Origin: Gammaproteobacteria bacterium
Lineage (GTDB): Bacteria > Pseudomonadota > Gammaproteobacteria > Steroidobacterales > Woeseiaceae
NCBI GenBank assembly: GCA_029881015.1
Contig: JAOUNK010000205.1
Span: 1 to 6,156, forward strand
Length of the DNA: 6,156 nucleotides
Reading direction: 5' to 3'
Below, in pieces: positions 1-4,998 of this stretch. The notes under the pieces are model-generated. The model saw only the letters and a list, made by a program, of their open reading frames with translations, was not told the origin of the DNA and did no database searches. A program made the translations under genes and the position numbers. Position 1 is the stretch's first letter; each line of letters opens with the position of its first letter.

Positions 1-127
1 CGACGCCCTGCACGGCTGGAGCGGCAATGACGTTCTGACCGGAGGGTCGGGTGATGACCGCTTGAATGGCAATTCTGGCAACGACTGGCTCGATGGCGGG
101 TCGGGCAACGACACGCTGATTGGTGGC
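1..127 (+). repeat. Exact 127-bp repeat in the RTX gene, copy A
   Basis: Bases 1-127 are identical to 364-490, an offset of 363 bp or exactly 121 codons, so the repeat is in frame. It encodes the residues from DALHGWSGND to NDTLIGG. The left limit is set by the window edge, so the duplicated unit may extend further upstream. Confidence 0.95.
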
Positions 128-796
128 ACTGGGGCGGATACCCTTGATGGAGGAAGCGGTTCTGATACGGCGGCATACTCCGGGTCCTCGTCGGGTGTGA
201 CGATTGACCTTCGTGGTCCCGGCCTCGCTGGCTGGTGGGGTGTTTCCGGCGGTGATGCTGCAGGCGACACCCTGGTGAGGATCGAGAACCTGCTCGGCAC
301 CGACCACAACGACACATTTGTCGGAGATTCCGGCAACAACATGCTTGACGGCGGCAATGGGAACGACGCCCTGCACGGCTGGAGCGGCAATGACGTTCTG
401 ACCGGAGGGTCGGGTGATGACCGCTTGAATGGCAATTCTGGCAACGACTGGCTCGATGGCGGGTCGGGCAACGACACGCTGATTGGTGGCGCCGGAAACG
501 ATGTGTTCATCTTCGCGACCGCGGCCGAGGTTGGGATTGGTGGAACAAGGGACAACATTGTTGACTTTACTCTCAACGAGGATCTGCTCGACTTCACTGC
601 CATGGGGTTAGACGGGAATAGCCTGCTTTTCGGTGTGGGAACTGCTTTCTCTGCCACAGGTGCAGGAGAAATACGCGTTAGCAGCCTAAGTGGCGGCAAC
701 ACAACGCTCGAAGGTGATGTCAATGGCGACGGTATCGCCGATTTCGAACTGTTCCTCGCAGGGCTAACGACCCCGAGCAACGTGATGTTCGTTTAG
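2..796 (+). CDS. RTX (hemolysin-type calcium-binding repeat) protein, C-terminal part
   Basis: The frame is open from the left window edge (first full codon at 2) to the TAG at 794-796, so the true start lies upstream; the TTG at 62 falls inside a repeat and is not a credible start. The visible 264 codons are dominated by GGxGxD nonapeptides such as GGSGNDTL, GGSGDDRL and GGNGND, which in this family bind Ca2+ in a parallel beta-roll outside the cell. A spacer resembling DTAAYSGSSSGVTIDL followed by GDTLVRIENLLGT, common in alphaproteobacterial RTX proteins, interrupts the repeats near 165-315. The last ~100 residues (NDVFIF, then DNIVDF, then GDVNGDGIADFELFLAG) resemble the serralysin-type C-terminus used for type I secretion. 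No catalytic domain is visible, so protease, lipase, adhesin or S-layer roles cannot be separated. IS copy 1 starts within a few tens of bases after the stop but does not seem to disrupt the gene. Confidence 0.9.
   Translation, partial: DALHGWSGNDVLTGGSGDDRLNGNSGNDWLDGGSGNDTLIGGTGADTLDGGSGSDTAAYSGSSSGVTIDLRGPGLAGWWGVSGGDAAGDTLVRIENLLGTDHNDTFVGDSGNNMLDGGNGNDALHGWSGNDVLTGGSGDDRLNGNSGNDWLDGGSGNDTLIGGAGNDVFIFATAAEVGIGGTRDNIVDFTLNEDLLDFTAMGLDGNSLLFGVGTAFSATGAGEIRVSSLSGGNTTLEGDVNGDGIADFELFLAGLTTPSNVMFV
364..490 (+). repeat. Exact 127-bp repeat in the RTX gene, copy B
   Basis: This is the second copy of the segment at 1-127. Identity stops at 491, where GGTGAD in copy A becomes GGAGND leading into the C-terminal secretion region. 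Identity at synonymous positions as well as at protein level points to recent duplication or gene conversion rather than selection on the protein alone. Confidence 0.95.
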
Positions 797-821
797 CGTT
801 TCGTGTCAAACCTGTATCTGT

Positions 822-1743
822 TGATTTACACGCAGAAGTGAGCCGAGTTTTCCATCAAGAGGGCATTGTTGCTGCTGTGATCCCTGAAGACGTCCTCGTT
901 TTTGGTTAGAGTTTTCCGTTAGATTTTCCCTGGCTGGGAGATGAGCGGAAACGCATGAAGGCATCGAAGTTCACGGACGCGCAGAAGGCGTTCATCATCA
1001 AGCAGGGCGAGGAAGGCACGACGGTTGCTGAGATCTGCCGCAAGGCGGGGATCAGCTCGGCGACGTACTTCAATTGGAAGAAGAAGTACGCAGGTATGCT
1101 GCCGACAGACATGAAGCGGTGGCGGGAACTGGAAGACGAGAATTCCCGACTCAAGAAGATCGTGGCGGAATTGGTGCTGGACAAGGAAATGCTTCAGGAT
1201 GTTTTGAAGCGAAAGCTTTAAGGCCTGCTCGGAAACGAACGCTGGTTGACGAGATCAGAACTGATTGGCGGGTGTCGATCCGGAGGGCTTGCGCGCTCAT
1301 CCGGTTCGATCCCCGGACGTATCGGTACAGGTTCCGCCGACCCGACCAGGCCGCGATAGAACAGCGGATCAAGGAGATTTGTCAGACGCGCGTGCGGTTT
1401 GGGTATCGGCGCGTGCATGTGCTGCTGCGACGCGAGGGGTGGGACCTCAATGCCAAGAAGACTTATAGGATTTACAAGGAGTTGGGCATGCAGTTGCGCA
1501 ACAAGACACCCAAGCGCCGGGTAAAGGCGAAGCTAAGAGAAGACCGCAAAGAAGCGGTCCGCCCTAACGACGTTTGGGCAATGGATTTTGTGCATGATCA
1601 GCTCGCTTCTGGCCGAAAGATCCGCATTCTGACAGCAGTCGACACCTTCTCGCGGTACATTCCGGTACTGGAGGCGCGGTTCAGCTATAAGGGAGAAGAC
1701 GTGGTCACAACGCTGGACAGGGTGTGCCGTCAGATCGGCTATC
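822..1743 (+). mobile_element. IS3-family element copy 1, left part only
   Basis: The element has a short leader, orfA (955-1221) and the first part of orfB in the -1 frame. The right part is missing: orfB similarity stops at about 1742, where IS903-group sequence begins on the opposite strand. The left end is uncertain. The best candidate is TGATTTACACGCAGAAGTG starting at 822, because IS3-family ends begin with TG and this resembles their general form, but without the right inverted repeat it cannot be fixed (813 and 819 are alternatives). OrfA and OrfB here differ clearly from those of copies 2 and 3, so it belongs to a different IS3 subgroup. Confidence 0.75.
955..1221 (+). CDS. IS3-family transposase OrfA (copy 1)
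   Basis: This 88-residue protein has the usual OrfA layout. An N-terminal helix-turn-helix (FTDAQKAFIIKQGEEGTTVAEICRKAG, written here only to locate residues 6-32 by its ends) binds the IS termini and contains the typical AEICRKAGISSATYFNWKKK recognition segment. It is followed by a heptad-rich C-terminal helix (MKRWRELEDENSRLKKIVAE) that acts as a leucine-zipper-like dimerisation segment. The ATG at 955 is preceded by purine-rich GGGAG (936-940) and CGGAA (946-950). The 3' end overlaps the orfB frame. The gene itself looks intact, but its partner OrfB is truncated, so the element cannot transpose by itself; the product might still bind ends of related copies elsewhere. Confidence 0.9.
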   Translation: MKASKFTDAQKAFIIKQGEEGTTVAEICRKAGISSATYFNWKKKYAGMLPTDMKRWRELEDENSRLKKIVAELVLDKEMLQDVLKRKL

Positions 1744-1844
1744 ATAGGCGCCGTCAGCGGTCACCGTGCCGATTTGCTCGTCTTCCGGGATCTGCCCAAG
1801 GAGGTCCGGTAGCACGGGACTATCGCCATCACGGCTGGGCGTGA
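1212..1844 (+). pseudogene. Truncated IS3-family transposase OrfB (copy 1), fused out of frame to IS903-group DNA
   Basis: The frame lies at -1 relative to orfA, as expected for an OrfAB fusion made by frameshifting. Native sequence runs from about 1212 to 1743: an N-terminal HTH_21-like region with RFGYRRVHVLLRREGW, then the start of the rve integrase core, with the first catalytic Asp in WAMDFVHD (codon 1584-1586). The frame is open until TGA at 1844, but after RVCRQIGY (~1742) the residues are antisense to an IS903-group transposase and carry no integrase motifs. The second Asp (normally in a DNGxE-like or DQGSEF motif) and the Glu are absent. Roughly the last third of the protein is missing, so it is inactive. 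The slippery site at the orfA/orfB overlap is also non-canonical (CGA AAG at 1210-1215). Confidence 0.85.
1738..1749. other. Breakpoint joining IS3 copy 1 and the IS903-group element
   Basis: To the left, the plus strand reads IS3 orfB (CAG ATC GGC TAT, giving QIGY). To the right, the minus strand reads IS903-group transposase (ADGAYD, rc of 1741-1758). The bases ATC and TAT around 1739-1743 fit both sides, so the exact joint is ambiguous by a few bases. Both genes lose their 3' parts here, which points to a deletion (illegitimate or IS-adjacent) rather than simple insertion. Confidence 0.75.
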
Positions 1845-2020
1845 ATTCCACGGCGCGGATGTCGGATGTGGCTGGGTCCATGGCAAGATGTACCTTGCGC
1901 CACTGGCGGCGGCCCTACGCCCCGTGTTTGCGCGCCTGCCATTCGCCGTCGCCGAGGAACTTGATCCCGGTACTGTCCACGAGCAGGTTCAACGGGCCAT
2001 CCGCGCGGCGATAAGGGACC
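1741..2020 (-). pseudogene. IS903-group transposase, central part (continues the 3313-3633 fragment)
   Basis: The minus strand from 2016 reads PYRRADGPLNLLVDSTGIKF, continuing directly from AVQV across the removed insertion. LLVDSTG carries the first catalytic Asp of the DDE transposase (about codon 121). It goes on with GEWQARKHGA, a TAG (1917-1915, codon 141), then RRQWRKVHLAMD and TPSRDGDSPVLPDLL, and ends at TADGAYD, which holds the second Asp (about codon 195). The catalytic Glu region is lost at the breakpoint. About 199 of an expected ~310 codons remain in total. Confidence 0.85.
2017..2020. repeat. Target site duplication of IS3 copy 2, left
   Basis: GACC immediately before the left terminus TGACCTG. 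It is identical to 3313-3316 directly after the right terminus. Confidence 0.85.
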
Positions 2021-2045
2021 TGACCTGCCCCCCGGAAGTTCCCTC
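2021..2045 (+). repeat. Left inverted repeat of IS3 copy 2
   Basis: The outer 15 bp (TGACCTGCCCCCCGG) match the right end perfectly; positions 16-25 are only partly conserved. Copy 3 begins with the same TGACCTG at 4999. Confidence 0.9.
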
Positions 2046-2086
2046 AGTCTGATGTAGAGTCTGCCCAACCTGAAGGAGCAGACGAG

Positions 2087-2350
2087 ATGAGGAAAAGCCG
2101 TTTCACCGAAGCGCAGATTATCGGGATGATCAAAGAGCAGGAGGCTGGTTTGCCGACGGCGGAGCTGTGCCGGAAGCACGGCCTGAGCCCTGCGACGTTC
2201 TACAAACTGAAAGCCAAGTATGGCGGGATGGACCTGTCCGATGCCAAGCGGCTGAAGCAGCTCGAGGATGAGAACGCGAAGCTGAAGCGCCTGGTGGCAG
2301 ATGTCATGCTCGACAACGTCGTGCTGAAGGATCTCCCGGGAAAGCCCTGA
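2087..2350 (+). CDS. IS3-family transposase OrfA (copy 2, IS407-like)
   Basis: This 87-residue OrfA runs from MRKSRFTEAQIIGMI, through a helix-turn-helix with TAELCRKHGLSPATFYKLK (about residues 25-43), to a leucine-rich helix around LKQLEDENAKLKRLVADVM that mediates multimerisation. The strong Shine-Dalgarno AAGGAG (2073-2078) lies 8 bp before the ATG and fixes the start. The 3' end carries a canonical slippery heptamer (2338-2344) for producing OrfAB. It is clearly related to copy 3 OrfA (RSRFTE-QIIG, CRKHG, LEDENAKLK) but diverged. The gene looks intact although its partner orfB is broken. Confidence 0.92.
   Translation: MRKSRFTEAQIIGMIKEQEAGLPTAELCRKHGLSPATFYKLKAKYGGMDLSDAKRLKQLEDENAKLKRLVADVMLDNVVLKDLPGKP
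2338..2344 (+). promoter_or_regulatory. Programmed -1 frameshift heptamer G GGA AAG (copy 2)
   Basis: In the orfA frame the bases read G GGA AAG, which fits the X XXY YYZ rule exactly. A one-base backward slip re-pairs as GGG AAA and enters the orfB frame as GKALTTPMQRW, two codons before the orfA stop (2348-2350). I did not identify a convincing downstream stimulatory structure by eye. Confidence 0.65.
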
Positions 2351-2433
2351 CGACGCCGATGCAACGGTGGGACGCAGTGCTGCGGGCGATGCGGGATCAT
2401 CCGATCTCTCAACGCCGGGTCTGCGTCCTGATC

Positions 2434-2471
2434 CCCTCTCGCACATGCAAAGCATGTGCTGCCGGGCAATG
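2434..2471. repeat. 38-bp palindromic insertion (REP-like unit 1) in copy 2 orfB
   Basis: The unit starts CCCTCTCG and ends TGCCGGGCAATG. Its core is a perfect 8-bp hairpin, GCACATGC-AAA-GCATGTGC (2441-2459). It lies between the codons for CVLI and GVD of orfB, has length 2 modulo 3 and so breaks the frame. I see no target duplication. Its ends match those of the insertion at 3024-3064, while the hairpin core differs. Confidence 0.85.
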
Positions 2472-3023
2472 GGTGTCGATCCCAAGACCGTGCGGCGCAA
2501 GAGACCGCCCGATAACCCGGAGATCCGTCTGGAAATGAACAAGATTGCTGAGAAGCGGCGCCGGTTCGGCTATCGGCGCATTGGCGTCCTGCTGGAGCGC
2601 GTGGGCATGATTATGAACGAAAAGAAGCTTTACCGGATTTACCGGGAAGAGGGCCTGTCAGTGCGCCACCGTAGAGGCCGGAAACGGGCGCGAGGCAGCC
2701 GCACATCAATGCCAGTGCCGTTGCGCCCGAACCAGCGCTGGTCCTTGGACTTCCTGTCCGACACTTTCGGGGCCTGTCGCAAATTCCGCATCCTGGCGGT
2801 CAATGACGATTGCTGCCGCGAAAACCTATGCCTGGTCCCCGACACCAGCATCTCCGGAGCCAGGGTCGCACGGGAGTTGGATGCGCTGGTCCGGATCTAT
2901 GGGAAACCCGCTTGTATAGTTTCCGACAACGGAACGGAGTTCACCAGCAAAGCGATCCTGAAATGGGCAAACGACAACAAGGTCGAGTGGCATTACATCG
3001 AGTCCTTCAACGGCAGCTTGCGC

Positions 3024-3064
3024 CCCTCTCGGCAGATTGCTCCGCAATCGCCTGCAGGGCAATG
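3024..3064. repeat. 41-bp palindromic insertion (REP-like unit 2) in copy 2 orfB
   Basis: The unit starts CCCTCTCGG and ends CTGCAGGGCAATG. The core forms a hairpin with GATTGC-TCC-GCAATC (3035-3049) flanked by GCAG and CTGC arms with an internal bulge. It sits between the codons for NGSLR and DECLN, again entering after a C and before a G, and has length 2 modulo 3. Its ends are nearly identical to unit 1 (one difference in the last 12 bases), so both belong to one family. Confidence 0.85.
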
Positions 3065-3287
3065 GACGAATGCCTCAACGAGGAAATCTTCGACAGCCTG
3101 GCCGACGCCCGCCGAACGCTGTCCCTCTGGCGCTACGATTACAACAACGTCAGGCCGCATTCATCGCTCGGCAATAAGACCCCCGCAGAAGCGCGCCGAG
3201 CGCTTGAGCTACTTGATGGAATCGCGCCCGGCGCGCTTGCCACACCCGAAACCGACGACTATCAAACCCAAGGACTCTCGTTATGAC

Positions 3288-3312
3288 CAAGGGACGACCG
3301 GGGGGCAGGTCA
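3288..3312 (-). repeat. Right inverted repeat of IS3 copy 2
   Basis: Reading inward on the minus strand from 3312 gives TGACCTGCCCCCCGG, then a diverged tail (TCGTCCCTTG). The repeat begins just after the orfB stop at 3286, the usual spacing in this family. Confidence 0.9.
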
Positions 3313-3316
3313 GACC
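3313..3316. repeat. Target site duplication of IS3 copy 2, right
   Basis: GACC immediately after the right terminus CAGGTCA, matching 2017-2020. Read on the minus strand it supplies the last base of the Gln codon and the Val codon of the interrupted IS903-group transposase. Confidence 0.85.
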
Positions 3317-3633
3317 TGAACGGCCAGGGTTTTCTGCCTGCGGCACAGGGTGGAAAAGTCGGGCACCGACCAGTCAAGCCCCGCCAGCTTCAGCAGGCTC
3401 GCCACCATCCCGGCGGTCTGGCGCAAGGGAAGCTTGAACAGCACTTTGATTGACAGGCAGAACTGGATGGCCGCATCGGAAAAGACCGGCGGACGTCCGG
3501 GCCGACCGTCACGCGGCGCGCGCTAGGTCATGTCCTTATCGACCCAGATCAGCAGGTACCCCCGCTTCCGAAGCCGCGCGTTGTAGCTCGACCAGTTTGT
3601 CGTACGATAGCGGGCGGGAGATGGCTTGCTCAT
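3313..3633 (-). pseudogene. IS903-group transposase, N-terminal part (107 codons, internal TAG)
   Basis: Reading the minus strand from ATG (3633-3631) gives MSKPSPARYRTTNWSSYN, a typical N-terminus of alphaproteobacterial IS903-group transposases, then RPGRPPVFSDAAIQF and SIKVLFKLPLRQTAGM, and it ends in KTLAVQV at 3313. Codon 37 is TAG (3525-3523) in the context DMT*RAP, where relatives have Trp (TGG), so a G-to-A change is the simplest origin. The gene continues at 2016 on the other side of IS3 copy 2. Inactive because of the stop, the insertion and the missing 3' end. Confidence 0.85.
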
Positions 3634-3680
3634 GGAGTGGGTCTAACGGCATGGATTCACAAAGTGAACCCTCCGTCGCC

Positions 3681-3699
3681 AGACTTCTGCAACAACGCC
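3681..3699 (-). repeat. Terminal inverted repeat of the IS903-group element (transposase-proximal end)
   Basis: The reverse complement reads GGCGTTGTTGCAGAAGTCT, close to the IS903-type terminus. It lies 48 bp upstream of the transposase ATG, in keeping with the short leader of this group. The partner repeat is absent because that end of the element was deleted. Confidence 0.65.
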
Positions 3700-4050
3700 G
3701 ATCGAGAGTAATTCTCGTGCTCGATTCTTACGAAATTAAAGCAGATCAACCGGGTCTTCTCCACAAAGTATGTAAGTTTGCGAGCATTGCCCCCTCCTAG
3801 AATCGAGTGTACTCAGAGATAAAGTTAACTCAAGCGGCAAAATGGAGATGACGCCAAACATTCTTGATCCGTTTAAAGAACAATTCTAAGAATAGAAGCC
3901 GATACTAACGAGTCTGGGATATCACTTTCCCTCCAATTGGAAATTTGAGTGACCGACACCCTTTCAGAGCATTCACCTTTGGTGAAACTACCGGTCGAAG
4001 CCGCCGTTTCGGCCTCTGACCTCATGCGACGACGCGGCTAGGCAACTGCT
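3700..4050. other. Lower-GC intergenic region upstream of the glycosyltransferase
   Basis: I find no credible coding sequence in these ~350 bp. The region is visibly richer in A and T than the IS DNA to its left. It holds small inverted repeats: CGAGA/TCTCG (3703-3717), ATTCT-A-AGAAT (3883-3893), an imperfect hairpin with TCACT, TTCC, GGAA and AGTGA arms (3922-3952), TTCACC-TTT-GGTGAA (3972-3986) and GCCG-TTT-CGGC (4003-4013). A weak promoter-like pair, TTGATC (3864-3869) and TAAGAA (3887-3892) with a 17-bp spacer, could serve the downstream gene, but the match is poor. None of the hairpins is followed by a clear T-run, so I do not call a terminator. Confidence 0.45.
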
Positions 4051-4986
4051 ATGCCCGATAAACAAGAACATGTCCGTATCGTGATGGCCGTGTACAATGG
4101 TGCACTTTGCCTCTTGCCGCAGCTAGAAAGTATAGCACAGCAAAGCCATAGAAATTGGTCGATACTGATAAGTGACGATGGCTCAACTGACCACAGTTTG
4201 GAAATTATTGATGCGTTTAAGCACGATAATCCAACTCATCAAATAACCTGCGTTGGCGGTCCGAAACTGGGTTTTGCACAAAATTTTGTTTCGCTGCTGC
4301 GCCGTGCGCCTATTGATGAGAGTTATCTTGCTTTTTCGGATCAAGACGATGTCTGGCTCAACGATCGACTAGCCCGCGGGCTGGAGGCACTGAAACTTGT
4401 TGGACCGAACCGGCCCGCACTCTTTTGCAGCCGTACTTGGGTGACCGATGCCAATTTGGGACATCGACGGCTGTCAACATCCCGAAATCGTCCTCCGGGC
4501 TTTTTGAATGCTTTGGTTCAAAACATTGCCGCAGGCAACACTATACTTCTTAATCCTGCCGCGAGACAATTGGTATGTGCGGCCTCTCATGAGGTTGGAG
4601 ATTTGGTGGCACATGACTGGTGGGTCTATCAAATTGTCTCTGGTGCCGGTGGGCAAGTGATTCACGACCCGACCCCAACAGTTCTATACCGCCAACATCC
4701 AAGCAATCAAATTGGCGCAAATGATGGTTTCCTTGCTTACGTGCGACGCATTGGTTTAGTTCTGGATAAAACCTATAGATCTTGGAACGCAGTTAACATC
4801 GCGGCACTGAACGCTTCAATACACCGGCTGACTGCGGAAAACCGTGAGATTTTAAAACAATTCTGTTTGATGCGCGAGGATAAATTGTGGCCGAGTTTGC
4901 GCCGACTTAGACAGATCGGACTGTACCGCCAGACCAGTGCAAGTACATCAATACTGTGGCTTGCGGCGGTTTTGAAACGTCTCTAA
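4051..4986 (+). CDS. Family 2 glycosyltransferase, rhamnosyltransferase-like
   Basis: This 311-residue protein has the GT-A fold signature of family 2. It shows VRIVMAVYNGALCLLPQLESI (residues 8-28 by position), SDDGSTD for nucleotide-sugar binding (41-47), and SDQDDVW (96-102) carrying the DXD-type metal and sugar-phosphate site. These are followed by AGNTILLN (161-168), HDWW (188-191) and YRQHPSNQIG (213-222), the pattern seen in glycosyltransferases annotated as alpha-L-rhamnosyltransferases of O-antigen or exopolysaccharide clusters. It should act at the cytoplasmic face of the inner membrane; no signal peptide or clear membrane span is visible. The ATG at 4051 follows an in-frame TAG at 4039 and only a weak AGG (4040-4042) as ribosome site; a later start would cut into the first strand. 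Donor and acceptor cannot be read from sequence. Base composition is lower in GC than its neighbours, as is common for transferred polysaccharide genes. It stands alone between IS elements. Confidence 0.9.
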   Translation: MPDKQEHVRIVMAVYNGALCLLPQLESIAQQSHRNWSILISDDGSTDHSLEIIDAFKHDNPTHQITCVGGPKLGFAQNFVSLLRRAPIDESYLAFSDQDDVWLNDRLARGLEALKLVGPNRPALFCSRTWVTDANLGHRRLSTSRNRPPGFLNALVQNIAAGNTILLNPAARQLVCAASHEVGDLVAHDWWVYQIVSGAGGQVIHDPTPTVLYRQHPSNQIGANDGFLAYVRRIGLVLDKTYRSWNAVNIAALNASIHRLTAENREILKQFCLMREDKLWPSLRRLRQIGLYRQTSASTSILWLAAVLKRL

Positions 4987-4998
4987 AGCGACGAACTT

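Larger units (their letters stand above)
2341..3286 (+). pseudogene. IS3-family transposase OrfB (copy 2), broken by two short insertions and one deletion
   Basis: The coding trace uses three frames: 2341-2433 (ends ISQRRVCVLI), 2472-3023 (GVDPKTVRR to ESFNGSLR) and 3065-3286 (DECLNEEIFD to QGLSL, TGA). The two joins are exactly where insertions of 38 bp (2434-2471) and 41 bp (3024-3064) lie. Removing them aligns the protein without gaps to copy 3 at both places (ACEVLKVDRSSVR; GSFRDECLNE). Catalytic codons are Asp 2748-2750 (SLDFLSD), Asp 2925-2927 (VSDNGTE) and Glu 3000-3002 (ESFNGS). The Asp-Glu interval is only 24 residues instead of the 35 seen in copy 3, because the segment matching QPGKPMQNGFV is missing. 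Any open reading frame spanning 2367-3437 is a chimera. The protein cannot be functional. Confidence 0.9.
2021..3312 (+). mobile_element. Complete but inactivated IS3-family element copy 2 (IS407-like), 1292 bp
   Basis: Both ends are visible: TGACCTGCCCCCCGG at 2021-2035 and its exact reverse complement at 3298-3312, with weaker pairing further in. A 4-bp direct repeat, GACC, flanks it (2017-2020 and 3313-3316); 4-bp duplications are typical of the IS407 group. It carries orfA (2087-2350) and orfB (about 2341-3286) in the -1 arrangement. It sits inside the IS903-group transposase, and removing it with one GACC restores that reading frame (Q-V-P-Y). It is no longer autonomous because orfB carries two frame-shifting insertions and an 11-codon deletion. 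Confidence 0.93.
1741..3699 (-). mobile_element. IS903-group (IS5 family) element, 3'-truncated and interrupted by IS3 copy 2
   Basis: The left (transposase-upstream) end is the reverse complement of 3681-3699, GGCGTTGTTGCAGAAGTCT. It matches the IS903-type terminus as I recall it (GGCTTTGTTGAATAAATC). The transposase starts at 3633 and reads leftward. The sequence is continuous except for IS3 copy 2 at 2021-3312. The other terminus is missing: homology ends at the breakpoint near 1741, inside the transposase gene. The 9-bp target duplication typical of IS903 therefore cannot be tested. Confidence 0.8.

Noticed and set aside
62..64. TTG as the start of the RTX gene
   Set aside because: The frame is open upstream with the same repeat residues, and the identical TTG occurs mid-gene at 425 in the second repeat copy.
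1829..2542. Long minus-strand open frame of 237 codons
   Set aside because: It crosses from copy 2 into the IS903-group element in the wrong frame for the recognised transposase and has no family motifs; the true minus-strand gene is in another frame.
2810..3286. Separate 158-codon gene ending in QGLSL
   Set aside because: Only 3065-3286 is real sequence, the C-terminal piece of copy 2 OrfB; the part before is a shadow frame.
2367..3437. Plus-strand open frame of 356 codons starting with GTG
   Set aside because: Only its middle (2472-3023) is OrfB. Its start lies before the first palindromic insertion in the wrong frame, and its tail after 3024 runs out of frame into antisense IS903-group DNA.
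3784..3797. CATTGCCCCCTCCTAG as a third palindromic unit, reversed
   Set aside because: Only CATTGCCC matches the end of the units; there is no hairpin and no matching opposite end.
3450..3800. Plus-strand open frame of 116 codons
   Set aside because: It lies antisense to the N-terminal part of the IS903-group transposase and its terminal repeat, with no recognisable motif and a run-off into intergenic DNA.
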